Source: Calothrix sp. MO_192.B10
GTDB taxonomy: Bacteria > Cyanobacteriota > Cyanobacteriia > Cyanobacteriales > Nostocaceae
DNA length: 35,793 bases
Assembly (NCBI GenBank): GCA_030065055.1
Contig: JASJDS010000017.1
Location: forward strand, 1 to 35,793
Direction: 5' to 3'
Shown here: one piece after another, positions 8,475-17,621 of the stretch
How positions within the stretch are numbered: position 1 is the stretch's first letter
Layout: the number at the start of each line of letters is the position of its first letter
Made by a program: the position numbers and the translations under genes
Notes under the pieces: generated by a model
Seen by the model: the letters and a program-made list of their open reading frames with translations, nothing else
Told to the model about the DNA's origin: nothing
Database searches by the model: none

Positions 8475-9560
8475 CTATGTATGGGAATGACGATGCAAAA
8501 TCACCCAGGTAACGACGGGAGTACCAATCAAGGCTGTCACGGAGTTTAAAGGTAGAACAATTTGACTTCCTGGTAATTGTGAGAGTAAATCTGCAAGTAA
8601 GGCGAGAATTGCACCCACAAAGATGACAGCAGGGACTAGTATGCGGTGATCTGATGTTTGGAACAAACTACGACATAGATGGGGTACTGCAACACCTAAA
8701 AAAGCGATCGGTCCGCAAAAAACGGTAATTGCCCCTGATAAAATAGAGGCACTGGTAATAATCCAAAATCTTGCTTGTTGTACTGACAAACCCAAACTGC
8801 GAGCGTAATTTTCACCAAGCAGGAGTGTATTTAAGGATTTTGATAGCATTACCGACACTAACAAAGCTAACAGTACTACTGGTGCTAAAACTAACAATTG
8901 TCGCCATGTGACAGCCGCAAAACTACCAACTGTCCATTGTAAGTATGATTGGATTTGTTGAGTTTCACTAAAGTTGAGCAAAATGCTAACAATAGCACCT
9001 GTGGCATAACCAAATAATAGTCCTAAAATTAGCAGTGTCATTGTATCTTGGACGCGACGGGAAACAATTAACACTAACCCCAATACTAATGCTGCTCCTA
9101 AACTTGCTGCTACGATTAAACTAAAATCACTAATTATTGCTAATTTTTGCAGTAATTCAGTTATACCAGTAATGCTAACTGCTAATATTGCTAATGCGAC
9201 TCCTAAGGAAGCACCAGAGCTAATTCCTAATATAAATGGTCCCGCTACAGGGTTCCTAAATAGGGTTTGCATTTGCAGTCCACTTGTTCCTAAAGCAGCA
9301 CCAGCAAGGGTTGCGGTTATGGCTTTGGGTAAGCGGAATTTCCAAATAATAGTCGTCCAAGTTGCTTTTGTTGTTTCTTGTCCTAATAAGATGGTGATAA
9401 CTTCTTGAATGGGAATATGGACGGAGCCTAATGCTATATCTATTAAGAAGAATAATATCAAGCCTATAAATAAAATCAAAAATAATAGAGAATTTATCTC
9501 TAAAATATGGCGATTTTTACTTTTAATAAGTTTGTTAGGTTTATGCTTGATTAGGGACAT
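8475..9560 (-). CDS. FecCD-family ABC permease (BtuC-like)
   Basis: 361 residues with about ten hydrophobic segments, beginning at roughly residue 23 after a basic N-terminus. Family-typical segments include WKFRLPKAITATLAGAALG, GLQMQTLFRNPVAGPFILG and the C-terminal GPIAFLGVAVPHLCR. The permease forms the homodimeric channel for vitamin B12 or ferric chelates and docks the ATPase encoded 9 bases downstream. It is preceded by tonB with a 52-base gap. It belongs to the same riboswitch-led operon, so cobalamin or another corrinoid is the favoured substrate. Confidence 0.92.
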   Translation of the reverse strand: MSLIKHKPNKLIKSKNRHILEINSLLFLILFIGLILFFLIDIALGSVHIPIQEVITILLGQETTKATWTTIIWKFRLPKAITATLAGAALGTSGLQMQTLFRNPVAGPFILGISSGASLGVALAILAVSITGITELLQKLAIISDFSLIVAASLGAALVLGLVLIVSRRVQDTMTLLILGLLFGYATGAIVSILLNFSETQQIQSYLQWTVGSFAAVTWRQLLVLAPVVLLALLVSVMLSKSLNTLLLGENYARSLGLSVQQARFWIITSASILSGAITVFCGPIAFLGVAVPHLCRSLFQTSDHRILVPAVIFVGAILALLADLLSQLPGSQIVLPLNSVTALIGTPVVTWVILHRHSHT

Positions 9561-9612
9561 ATGAAATACTTAAAACATCATCTTAGTGAGCTAATTTTGT
9601 AGTGGGAATAAA

Positions 9613-11403
9613 TTAGTTACTAGAATTAGACTGAGACTGCTTTCTATAGCGACGCAAACTATTACGTAAACGCTGTTGGCTGGGATTTGCGGTTTTTCTC
9701 AACTTTCTCTTACGGGAAGATGTAGTCTGATTATTTTTTCGCCGACGTAATGAATTTCGCCATCTTTTTTGTTGGGAAGATGTGGTTTTATTTGTTTGTC
9801 GTAGACGCTGTTTAATTGTTGTTCGCTTTGGAGATGATGAACTATTAGTTGCACGTTTTCTTTTGCTTCTCAAAGCTTCTCTCAAACGCCGATGATTAAT
9901 TCTTCTACGCTTTGGCGGAGAACTTACTTTTCTATTAGCATTTGTTCTATTTCTGCTGGAATTTCTAGCTATCCCTTGTTTTTTTCTGGGAGTTTTATTG
10001 ATAGAATTGCTAGAGTTAGTAGTTGTTTGATTTCGCCGTTTTATTGTTGCTCTGCGTTTTCTACGTTGTTGAATTTTTCGATAACGTCGGGAGCCTTCAA
10101 GGGCATATTCTGTAGATATTCTAACTCCTTGCCTGCCATTAGAGTTAGGCTTGAGTTTCCAATTTCGCGCTCGTTTAATGTGTTCCCGATCTAATTTTCT
10201 ATTTCCACTAGAACGCAACAAACGTACATTAGTAATATTACCTTTTAAGTCAGTATCAACAGCTACTTTTATTCTACCCTCAACTTTACGTTTTACTGCC
10301 CATCTGGGATATTTAATATTACATTTACGGCAAGCTGCACGACCATTAGTATTACCGTTTGAATTACCTCTAGTATTCCCTCTAGTATTCCCAGGGGTAG
10401 AGCGTTTTCTTGGCTTGATAGTAGTTGTAGGTGCTGTTGCAACTTTGCCAGTAGTACCAGTATTATTGTTGATACTGTTGCCATTTGTATTATTAGTATT
10501 ATTATTTGCTGTATTCTTACCTGTATTTATACTAGAATAATTACTAGTATTAGTATTGCCTCTATTGCTACTATAATTTGTCACAGTAGTGGTGGAATTG
10601 TTACTCGTAGCATTTGATGAGGCTGAGGATATTTGAGTGTTTCTAGAGTTTTTTTGAGTAGCTTGGGAATCTCTAATATTTGCTAACGTTCTGCTTAATT
10701 TTTGACTAGCTGGTTGTGGAGTAGAAGTAATTAGAGACGGCTTGGATTTACTCATATTTTGAGTAGTTCTAGAATTTCTAAATTGAGCCAGGGAATCTTG
10801 TAATTTTTTACTACTTTGTTGTATGGCAATTTTGTTGTTTACAGATGAATTGATTTGTGTTGGTTGTGGCTTAATTAGAGGTTTTTGAGGTTTAATAGAC
10901 AGCTTTTGTGGCTCTATAGCAATTTTGTTGTTTACAGATGAATTGCTTTGTGTTTTTTGTGGCTGAATTAGAGATTTTTGGGGCTTAATAGATAGCTTTT
11001 GTGGCTCTATAGGAATCTTAGATGTAGACTGCTGTTGCTGTGATGGTTTTACTCTTTTAGTTGGTGTAATTTTAGTTGTTGTAATAGTTGCCAGGTTAAT
11101 TCCTGGATTTGGTTTTGTTGCAGATGAAGTCTCAACAGCTTTGGGTTGGGGTTTTTCTGTTTGCACTTTTGTGATTTCTGGCTTGAGAGGTGGTTTTACT
11201 TCTTCCTCTAAAGGTGGTTCAATAAAGGTGATTTCAATTGGCGATTCTGCAATTGGTGATACTCTTTTTATAAGATGACTAATACCATAAGCCAGTACAA
11301 TAATATGCAAAGCTAACGAAGCAACAAAACTACGCACTAAAAGAATTTTGAGAGCTTTCTTTTCTCTCTCTCGCTGTTCTAAAATTTTGGCAGAATAGGT
11401 CAT
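9613..11403 (-). CDS. tonB: TonB-family energy-transducing protein with long basic C-terminal extension
   Basis: 596 residues. There is one membrane segment at about 20-44 with the SxxxH motif (Ser29 to His33) required for ExbB/D-coupled TonB proteins. A Pro/Lys/Gln-rich periplasmic spacer follows. It includes a 31-residue unit repeated twice (132-193) and an Asn/Thr/Ser-rich low-complexity stretch (about 250-350). The TonB C-terminal domain is at about 355-437, with YPRWAVKRKVEGRIKVAVD and ISTEYALEG. Unusually, about 160 further residues follow, very rich in Arg, Lys, Ser, Asn and Gln with LRNSLRRYRKQ-like repeats. TonB normally ends with its domain. The gene sits between the lipoprotein and permease genes of the cobalamin operon, so it is probably dedicated to the receptor. 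No exbB or exbD is in the window. Confidence 0.85.
   Translation of the reverse strand: MTYSAKILEQREREKKALKILLVRSFVASLALHIIVLAYGISHLIKRVSPIAESPIEITFIEPPLEEEVKPPLKPEITKVQTEKPQPKAVETSSATKPNPGINLATITTTKITPTKRVKPSQQQQSTSKIPIEPQKLSIKPQKSLIQPQKTQSNSSVNNKIAIEPQKLSIKPQKPLIKPQPTQINSSVNNKIAIQQSSKKLQDSLAQFRNSRTTQNMSKSKPSLITSTPQPASQKLSRTLANIRDSQATQKNSRNTQISSASSNATSNNSTTTVTNYSSNRGNTNTSNYSSINTGKNTANNNTNNTNGNSINNNTGTTGKVATAPTTTIKPRKRSTPGNTRGNTRGNSNGNTNGRAACRKCNIKYPRWAVKRKVEGRIKVAVDTDLKGNITNVRLLRSSGNRKLDREHIKRARNWKLKPNSNGRQGVRISTEYALEGSRRYRKIQQRRKRRATIKRRNQTTTNSSNSINKTPRKKQGIARNSSRNRTNANRKVSSPPKRRRINHRRLREALRSKRKRATNSSSSPKRTTIKQRLRQTNKTTSSQQKRWRNSLRRRKNNQTTSSRKRKLRKTANPSQQRLRNSLRRYRKQSQSNSSN
10825..11010 (-). 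repeat. Two tandem 93-bp in-frame repeats within tonB
   Basis: Residues 132-162 and 163-193 are near-identical 31-residue units containing IEPQKLSIKPQK and SSVNNKIA, encoded by two adjacent 93-bp units. They lie in the periplasm-spanning spacer, so copy number would change reach across the periplasm. Confidence 0.85.
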
Positions 11404-11471
11404 AATTATTGAAGCTTATTTATAGCTCAGATAAACAGTATTTAATATCTCAGATTAATTCATATAAATAA

Positions 11472-12692
11472 CTACTCTAATTGCTGATAATAAACTAGTT
11501 GATGATTGGGTAAAATTTCTGGATGGAAAATTTTAATTAAATCAGATAAAACGACATCAGGGTTACTAGTTCCACTTTCCCAATAATCGTTACCACCATT
11601 TTGATTTACACGAGCATTGTTGTTATAAACATTACCTTTTTTTACCGCTACAAAATTACCATAGCGATTATCTTCAGCAATAATATCTGTTATTTTTCTC
11701 CAAGATTGACTAACATTAAGCCAATAGTCTGAATTTACGGCTCGTTGAAAAACATCTTCAAAGGATAAAGGAGTACTACCAGAATAATCACCTACACAAA
11801 TATGGTTTGTTCCTGCGTCATTTAAATATTTTGCAACATAACTTTGACAACCTGGTATGTACCAAGTACCTTTAAAGTTAAATCCTGTAAAAACCGTGGG
11901 TAGTTTTTTACTCGACTTAGTTTGAGAAGCAATATTTTTATATTTTTTCGCTATTTTACTAAAGCTTTCTTGAGCAAGGTTTTCTTGATTAAAAAATAAA
12001 GCAGTAAACTTTAACCACTCTGCACGTCCTAGAGGAGATGTTTCCATATATTCAGCATTAATTCCCACTTTTAAACCTGCTTCCAATAGTTTAGGATGAC
12101 TATCTAGTTGAGGATTACCCACTCCATAAGTCATCACTAAATTTGGATTTAATTCTAAGATTTTTTCTATATTGAGATTCTGATTACTACCAACTTCCGC
12201 TACTTTCCCCGCTTTAATTTTATCCATTACTTCCGATGTATTAACTCTTTTTGTGTCGCTAACACCAGTAAGTTTATCTACTACTCCTAACTTGGCTAGA
12301 TGGGGTAAATGAGTGGTAGAAAGGGAAACGAGAGAATTTATTGGTACGGTGACGATTTGACTAGATGTAAAGCCTTCTGGTGCTGGTGTGCCACATTGGA
12401 CTAAAATATATTGAAACCCTTTTTTGGCATTACGCCAAGGATTTTTAACTGTTACTATTTTATAATTTTTGCGATATTCTACATTAAAGCCGATAGCATA
12501 ATCTACAGTAATTTTTTCAGGGAAGTAGTCAGTATTGGGATTATAATCTTGAGTACATATTTCTTCTCTGTTATCTTGTTTTTTAACGGAAGAACTAGTT
12601 TGATTATTACAGGCGATCGCAAAAATAGCAACCAGTACTAACTGAGTCAAGAAAACGAACAATTTTACTGGTTGGTGAAGTGTAATTTTCAT
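11472..12692 (-). CDS. ABC transporter substrate-binding lipoprotein (BtuF/FecB-like)
   Basis: 406 residues. The signal peptide ends in lipobox IFAIAC with lipidated Cys28. The substrate-binding fold of the PF01497 type follows, seen in VPINSLVSLSTTHLPHLAKLG, then IEKILELNPNLVMTY and GNVYNNNARV. About 100 residues between the lipobox and the fold are not typical of E. coli BtuF and make the protein long. It would bind the corrinoid delivered by the TonB-dependent receptor and pass it to the permease. It follows the ferredoxin-like gene after 126 bases and precedes tonB after 68, all on one strand. Confidence 0.88.
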   Translation of the reverse strand: MKITLHQPVKLFVFLTQLVLVAIFAIACNNQTSSSVKKQDNREEICTQDYNPNTDYFPEKITVDYAIGFNVEYRKNYKIVTVKNPWRNAKKGFQYILVQCGTPAPEGFTSSQIVTVPINSLVSLSTTHLPHLAKLGVVDKLTGVSDTKRVNTSEVMDKIKAGKVAEVGSNQNLNIEKILELNPNLVMTYGVGNPQLDSHPKLLEAGLKVGINAEYMETSPLGRAEWLKFTALFFNQENLAQESFSKIAKKYKNIASQTKSSKKLPTVFTGFNFKGTWYIPGCQSYVAKYLNDAGTNHICVGDYSGSTPLSFEDVFQRAVNSDYWLNVSQSWRKITDIIAEDNRYGNFVAVKKGNVYNNNARVNQNGGNDYWESGTSNPDVVLSDLIKIFHPEILPNHQLVYYQQLE

Positions 12693-12795
12693 TAGTCACC
12701 TTGACAAAAATACCACCGGATTAAATACTGTAGCTAATTTTTTATGACTATTAATTCCTGAGTTGCACACAGCAAGCAAATTGTTATGTGATATC

Positions 12796-12819
12796 AATCC
12801 AAAATCTAAAATCTAAAAT
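12796..12819. repeat. Copy of the ATTTTAG heptamer repeat (inverted relative to 728-751)
   Basis: The 24-base sequence is the exact reverse complement of 728-751 and abuts the stop codon of the ferredoxin-like gene. It is an interspersed short repeat. Confidence 0.8.
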
Positions 12820-13691
12820 TACTTTGACTCTGGTGGATATAAATTTGTGGTTACTTTCTCCCCTTTAACTAAATGTTGATTAACAATAGTTTCCGCAACC
12901 TGGGGATTAGCGCGAGTATACCAAGTCCTATCTTCTGAATAGAATACCACTGGACCAAGTTTACAAACTTCTAAACAGCCAGAAGTTCTCACTTCAATAT
13001 CCAAACCTGCTTTTTCAACTGCTGCTTTTAGTGCTTCAAAAGTTGGTTTCCAGTTTTGGGAAGGAAGACAACGGGTAGAAGTGCAAACAGATATATAGGG
13101 ATGTTTTAAAGGGTTTTTATCGAAAGGTATTGGTTTTTCACCTAATACATAAATCTCTCGCAATTCTTGGTACAAAGCTAATTTACTCAGGTTAGGTTTC
13201 CCTTCTGGTAATAAATTTTCTTCTTCTACATAGGGATTAGGTAAGAATATTGTCATCAAATTTTCCCCTGCACCATTCCATAAATCAATTCCCCAACTTC
13301 TAGGTTTTCCTTCTGCATTAAAGCGTCGATAAAAAGCCGCACGGCTTACTTGACGTTGTTGTCTTAATTCCAGTGGTGTCTTACAATGGGGACCACCTAA
13401 ATTTGCTTCAATACATAGGTGAAGATGCCAACCTTCCGTGACTACGGTAAGATATCCATCATATAAAATGCAAATTTTAGGTGCAGCAGTAAATTCTAAC
13501 TCTAATACACCACCTTGAACAATATGTCCTACTCCTACTTGTTGCCAATTTTGTTGAAATAATGTGTAAGTAAGTGATGATAAAACGTCACAACTGGTAT
13601 CAAATTCTTCATATTCTATATATCCTCCTGTTGATAAAGGTTCGGTGACGGTACGATTTAATGGTGTTATCCAAGATTTTAATTCACTCAT
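12819..13691 (-). CDS. (2Fe-2S) ferredoxin-like domain protein in cobalamin operon
   Basis: 290 residues. Residues 198-275 form a thioredoxin-like [2Fe-2S] ferredoxin domain with Cys203 and Cys208 (VCTSTRC) and Cys239 and Cys243 (SGCLEVCKLGP). The N-terminal 195 residues are an unrecognised domain with Cys93 and Cys103 around HLCIEANLGGPHC. It lies between the receptor gene (73 bases upstream) and the lipoprotein gene, so it is co-expressed with cobalamin uptake. No signal peptide is seen; it is probably cytosolic. It may supply electrons for cobalt reduction or corrinoid trafficking after uptake, which is inference from context. The DUF1636-like protein, also riboswitch controlled, has a similar Cys pattern. 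Confidence 0.82.
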   Translation of the reverse strand: MSELKSWITPLNRTVTEPLSTGGYIEYEEFDTSCDVLSSLTYTLFQQNWQQVGVGHIVQGGVLELEFTAAPKICILYDGYLTVVTEGWHLHLCIEANLGGPHCKTPLELRQQRQVSRAAFYRRFNAEGKPRSWGIDLWNGAGENLMTIFLPNPYVEEENLLPEGKPNLSKLALYQELREIYVLGEKPIPFDKNPLKHPYISVCTSTRCLPSQNWKPTFEALKAAVEKAGLDIEVRTSGCLEVCKLGPVVFYSEDRTWYTRANPQVAETIVNQHLVKGEKVTTNLYPPESK

Positions 13692-13764
13692 GGTATTTGG
13701 GATTGGAATTTACTAGTTGTTATTAAAGCATCGTATTTATTGATGCTTTATCTAACCATATTAC

Positions 13765-15816
13765 CTAAAATTTAGTATTTAAACCTATTTGAAAAACTCT
13801 ACCTGCATCGGGGAAACCAGGGAATAATTGATATCTCTGGTTAAAAATATTATCTAAACTCCCAGTAACAACAAATGTATTACTTAAGGGTAATCTAACT
13901 TTAAAATCAAAAGTTGTATATCCTGGTAAAGACTCTGTATTAGTATTGTTAGTTGGATATCCACTAAGGGAATGCATGAGAATTCCTGCATATAAACCTT
14001 GGGGTGTTTCATAAGAAATTCCCAAATTTAAACTATCCGCACCAGCAAACCGTAATTCATTACCTTCTTCCCCAGAATTGCTACTTTCTAAAATACGCGG
14101 ATCGTTGAGAGTATAATTGGCAAAAGCATAGAAATTTCGTGCTAATTGTAAATTTAAGGAAGCTTCTAACCCTTGCGTTCGCACTAAACCAATATTTTCG
14201 TAGGTAGAAACAGGACTTGCAAATTTAAAGGAAATTAAGTCAGATATCCTATTGTTGAAATATGTCAAACGCAATAGTCCAAAGTTACCTAATTTCTGGT
14301 CAATTCCAATATCAAAACTATTACCTTTTTCTGGTTTTAAGTCAGGATTACCGACGAAAGTACTACCCCTCGCAAATAGATTGAACAGGGTGGGTGCTTG
14401 AAAGTTTCTCATATAGTTAGCACGAATGGTAGTAGAGTTAGAAACTGCTAACTTTGCACCTACAGAGGGTGAGGTAAATGAGCTATTACTTAGACTATTA
14501 AAATCCTGACGCAAGCCAAAGTTCATATGAAAACTAGGGGTAAAATCAATTTCATATCTAGCGAAAATTGCCCCTTGACTGATACTATCATCGTAACTCA
14601 CACTATTCTCATTAGTGAAAAAATTAAAAGTGCTGTTTTTCGCTGTGACATAACGATAATCAAAGCCATAAACCAAGCCTTGATTCTGAGCAAATTTCCA
14701 ACTGTGATTTACTTGGACTCCATAGGAATCTTGCTGGTTATCAAACCTGCGTTGAGAAGAAACTGGTAAGGTTAAATTTTCAAAACGAGTGTTTAAAAAA
14801 TCAGCATAAATTCTTGCTGTTAATAAAGAATCTTCACCATTTCCCAGTTTGCTATTCCAAGTTAAATCAGTCAAAACTTGGTCAGTATATTTACGATTAT
14901 TGTCAGTCAAACTGTTAAAAAAACCTTGACCAAATTCAGGTACAGGAATCGGAACTCCTCCCGGTACACCTTGTTCTTTACCCAGATAAAGTGCTGAAAA
15001 AGTAATGCTATTACGCTGATTTATATCTGCTTGGAGTTTAAAATTAAAATTGTTAGCAATAACATCATTGTTTTCTCTAGTTCCCTCAAAATTAGCCTCT
15101 GGAATCGAAAACGGATAATCATACTCTGCTTGGGTGCGATTGTATCCCAACACCCAACCAATATTTCCCGACTTTCCGCTAGTTTGAATACTCTGTTGAT
15201 TCAACCCATAGGAACCGATACTAACCTTAACTTCTGTAGTTGGCTTCTCTGTAGGACGACGGGTAATAATATTGATTACTCCCCCAATCGCACCGGAACC
15301 ATATAGGGTAGAACCCCCTCCAGGTAAAACCTCTATGCGTTCGATATTGTTACTAGGTATCTCCGATAAATCAAACCCTCCCGAACCCAAATTATTAATT
15401 GGTTTTCCATCCAGCAAAATCAACACCTGATTGCTGTTGGAACCCCGGATAAATTGACCACTCAATCCTTGAAATTCCGTCCCCGTCGTACCATCAGGAA
15501 GAATTCCCGGAAGAAATCGCATCGCTTCTCTGACATTCCGCGCACCTTGTGCTTCAATTTCTTCCCCCGTAATTACATACACAGGACGAGTTGCATCTTT
15601 AACTGTACCCTCGGTACGAAACGGGGAGTAAACAGGTTGATTCAATAACTTTTCAATGACTGTTAGTTCTATGTCTGCTTCTTCTTGTGGCGATTCAGAC
15701 TGGGAAATTTCATTCCCATATACAGAATAATTTCCAGTAATTAACACAGTTGTTGCAGCAACATTAATTACAACAAATTTAATTCCCATTTGGGAATTAG
15801 TAAGAATATTGATCAT
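13765..15816 (-). CDS. btuB: TonB-dependent outer-membrane receptor for cobalamin (BtuB)
   Basis: 683 residues. N-terminal signal region, candidate TonB box ELTVIEKLL near residue 50, and a plug domain with PVYVITGEEIEAQG, FIRGSNSNQVLILLDGKPI and GGGSTLYGSGAIGGVINII. A 22-strand-type barrel follows, ending in aromatic-terminated FQIGLNTKF as expected for outer-membrane insertion. A cobalamin riboswitch lies immediately upstream, which makes a corrinoid the likely ligand. It is the first gene of a six-gene minus-strand operon including TonB and the inner-membrane importer. The ATG at 15816 is supported by GAGG five bases upstream, within a hairpin loop. Confidence 0.93.
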   Translation of the reverse strand: MINILTNSQMGIKFVVINVAATTVLITGNYSVYGNEISQSESPQEEADIELTVIEKLLNQPVYSPFRTEGTVKDATRPVYVITGEEIEAQGARNVREAMRFLPGILPDGTTGTEFQGLSGQFIRGSNSNQVLILLDGKPINNLGSGGFDLSEIPSNNIERIEVLPGGGSTLYGSGAIGGVINIITRRPTEKPTTEVKVSIGSYGLNQQSIQTSGKSGNIGWVLGYNRTQAEYDYPFSIPEANFEGTRENNDVIANNFNFKLQADINQRNSITFSALYLGKEQGVPGGVPIPVPEFGQGFFNSLTDNNRKYTDQVLTDLTWNSKLGNGEDSLLTARIYADFLNTRFENLTLPVSSQRRFDNQQDSYGVQVNHSWKFAQNQGLVYGFDYRYVTAKNSTFNFFTNENSVSYDDSISQGAIFARYEIDFTPSFHMNFGLRQDFNSLSNSSFTSPSVGAKLAVSNSTTIRANYMRNFQAPTLFNLFARGSTFVGNPDLKPEKGNSFDIGIDQKLGNFGLLRLTYFNNRISDLISFKFASPVSTYENIGLVRTQGLEASLNLQLARNFYAFANYTLNDPRILESSNSGEEGNELRFAGADSLNLGISYETPQGLYAGILMHSLSGYPTNNTNTESLPGYTTFDFKVRLPLSNTFVVTGSLDNIFNQRYQLFPGFPDAGRVFQIGLNTKF

Positions 15817-15831
15817 CTGTGCCTCGCAGAT
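15815..15831 (-). promoter_or_regulatory. SD-presenting hairpin after cobalamin riboswitch (btuB)
   Basis: On the RNA, AUCUG and CAGAU pair around the loop CGAGGCA, which holds the GAGG ribosome-binding site; the AU of the start codon is in the stem. Relative to the hairpin at 7066-7082, the loop-closing pair changes from A-U to G-C, a compensatory change, while loop and spacing are kept. Confidence 0.65.
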
Positions 15832-15852
15832 AGATGTTTTTTGATTAACAAT

Positions 15853-15968
15853 TGGCGGGCATTCTGACTAAGAGACAAATATTATTTATCTCATCACAGT
15901 TGCGGGACAGCGTCGGATTTACACCGAACTTTCCCCATTACATCTGATGGCTGTTCCCCATCAGAACC
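15853..15968 (-). ncRNA. Cobalamin riboswitch (AdoCbl type) upstream of btuB
   Basis: The minus-strand read has GGGGAAAGTTCGGTG, then TAAATCCGACGCTGTCCCGC, AACTGTGATGAG and AGTCAGAATGCCCGCC. These are the conserved core and B12 box of the cobalamin riboswitch, with a GGGGAACAGCC hairpin at the 5' end. It lies about 35 bases before the btuB start codon. Confidence 0.95.
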
Positions 15969-15981
15969 AATTTATTGATAT

Positions 15982-16005
15982 CTAGCATACTACAGAATGC
16001 TCTAG
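15982..16005. terminator. Possible bulged hairpin downstream of hlyD
   Basis: CTAGCAT and ATGCTCTAG can pair with a two-base bulge, 75 to 100 bases past the hlyD stop and just before the btuB riboswitch. No clear T-run follows, so it is a weak candidate for separating the two minus-strand units. Confidence 0.2.
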
Positions 16006-16078
16006 GCGTTATAAGAACAGTAATAGTTATTTGCATTAAGCGCGTTCGTAACATAAATTATCCTCTGTTTACAAACCC

Positions 16079-17584
16079 TTATAAATCCGTAATCAGCCTA
16101 GCTTTACGAAGAATAAACCTGAGTATAGTTTCCTTTTGTGCCATAATATCTGCTGTGACTTCCATGCCCGCTTGTAAAGGATATTGCTGCGAATTTTTCT
16201 CTAGATAGGTTGTTATCGGCTCAATGGTAACTTCGTAATAGGGTGCAGCTGTTCTATCGTTAGTTGTTAGTGGTGCTATTGCATCAGCCGTGATCCCTCT
16301 AACAACACCCCTGAGAGTACCATAATCTGGATAAGGATAAGTAGAAATACGTAAATCAACTTTGCCTTGAGTGCAATCTTTAACTAATGTATGTTTACAA
16401 ATTTGCACCTGACTAATATCTTGAACTGCAACACGGGCTTTAATAACTATGGGAGCATGGATAGGAGCTATTTCCGCTACTGCATCCCCAGTACGTACTA
16501 GTTGATTGGGGTTTCTGAGTGCTAATTTGAGGATAGTCCCAGTTTCTGTGGCACGAATTATGGTTTTCCCCAACTCATTTTCTAGCTTTTTTAGCTCTTT
16601 TTGGGTGCTGTAGAGTTGATTTTGTAATTCTGATTGCTGTTGTAAAAGACTTTTGCGTTCTTGCTTTAATTTTGCCAAGCTAACTGCTTTTTTCGCCTGT
16701 TCTTGGGCTATGTTTTCCTCAGCTATGGACACTACAGCTTGACTGGGACTTGATGTACCTAATGCTCGTTTATACCTCACTTCAGCGGCAGTTAAAGCTT
16801 GTTGTTGTTTTTCTACTACTTGTTTTTGGCTTTCGACGGTGGCTTGTTGTGACTGTAATGCTTGCTGTTGCTGAGTTACGGCTAATTGAGCTTCTTCTAA
16901 TTGATTTTGGGAAATGGAGCCTGATTCTGCGATGATTTGGTAACGGTTGCGTTTGATTATGGCAGCTTGTAATGCAGCTTGAATGGCCCCCACTTGTGCT
17001 TGAGTTGACTTTAACTCTGCTTGGGATTGTTGCAGTTCTTCTTGGGCAATTTTTATATTAGTTGCAGCTTCTTCCACTCCACTAGTTGCAGTCACCCGTT
17101 TTTGTTCGTAATCTCTCTGAATAGTTTTCAATTGTGCAACAGCAGAAGCTACACTACGATTAGCGCGATCGCTTTCGGCGATAATTTGTGTATCCAGGAT
17201 GCGAATTTGGGCTACTAGTTGGGTTAGTTGTAATTTTTTTTGCTGGATATTCTCCAATATTTGACTTTTTTGAGTTTGTAATTCGACAGTACTTAGAGTA
17301 GCGATCGCATCTCCAGATTTTACTTCCTGATTTTCTTTGGCTGAAATCCTTTCCACTACTCCAGTGGTAGTTGCTTGTACAATACGCACTTCCCCTGTAG
17401 GACGTACAAAACCCTTAGTTCTGACTCTGACCGGATATTCAATTATAGCTGCTAATCCTATCCCTACTGCTACTGTTGCCAATAAAAATAACCCCCCCAA
17501 AGTTTCCCAAGCACTAATGGAAGGAAGAAATTCATTGCTTTGTACTGGACGCAGATTATCGGGACTAGTGTCATCAAGCATCAT
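16079..17584 (-). CDS. HlyD-family periplasmic adaptor (membrane fusion protein) for lanthipeptide export
   Basis: 501 residues. There is one membrane segment at about 29-49 (LGGLFLLATVAVGIGLAAII). A beta-barrel/lipoyl half motif with VRIVQATTTGVVERI and EVKSGDAIATL follows. A long Gln/Glu/Lys-rich coiled-coil hairpin spans about 100-340, and the second lipoyl half and C-terminal beta-barrel complete it. Such adaptors join an inner-membrane ABC exporter to an outer-membrane channel. The gene is divergent from the lanthipeptide precursor gene (115 bases between starts) and shares its Fur/Zur-type box. It is therefore the likely partner of LanT, helping secretion across the outer membrane. No outer-membrane TolC-type gene is in the window. 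Confidence 0.9.
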   Translation of the reverse strand: MMLDDTSPDNLRPVQSNEFLPSISAWETLGGLFLLATVAVGIGLAAIIEYPVRVRTKGFVRPTGEVRIVQATTTGVVERISAKENQEVKSGDAIATLSTVELQTQKSQILENIQQKKLQLTQLVAQIRILDTQIIAESDRANRSVASAVAQLKTIQRDYEQKRVTATSGVEEAATNIKIAQEELQQSQAELKSTQAQVGAIQAALQAAIIKRNRYQIIAESGSISQNQLEEAQLAVTQQQQALQSQQATVESQKQVVEKQQQALTAAEVRYKRALGTSSPSQAVVSIAEENIAQEQAKKAVSLAKLKQERKSLLQQQSELQNQLYSTQKELKKLENELGKTIIRATETGTILKLALRNPNQLVRTGDAVAEIAPIHAPIVIKARVAVQDISQVQICKHTLVKDCTQGKVDLRISTYPYPDYGTLRGVVRGITADAIAPLTTNDRTAAPYYEVTIEPITTYLEKNSQQYPLQAGMEVTADIMAQKETILRFILRKARLITDL

Positions 17585-17621
17585 TAAAATCCCAAAAATT
17601 TTAATTTTTACATTACATTTT

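Noticed and set aside
10151-10540. 129-residue hydrophobic plus-strand frame
   Set aside because: It is a shadow of the Asn/Thr-rich, AT-rich part of tonB on the opposite strand.
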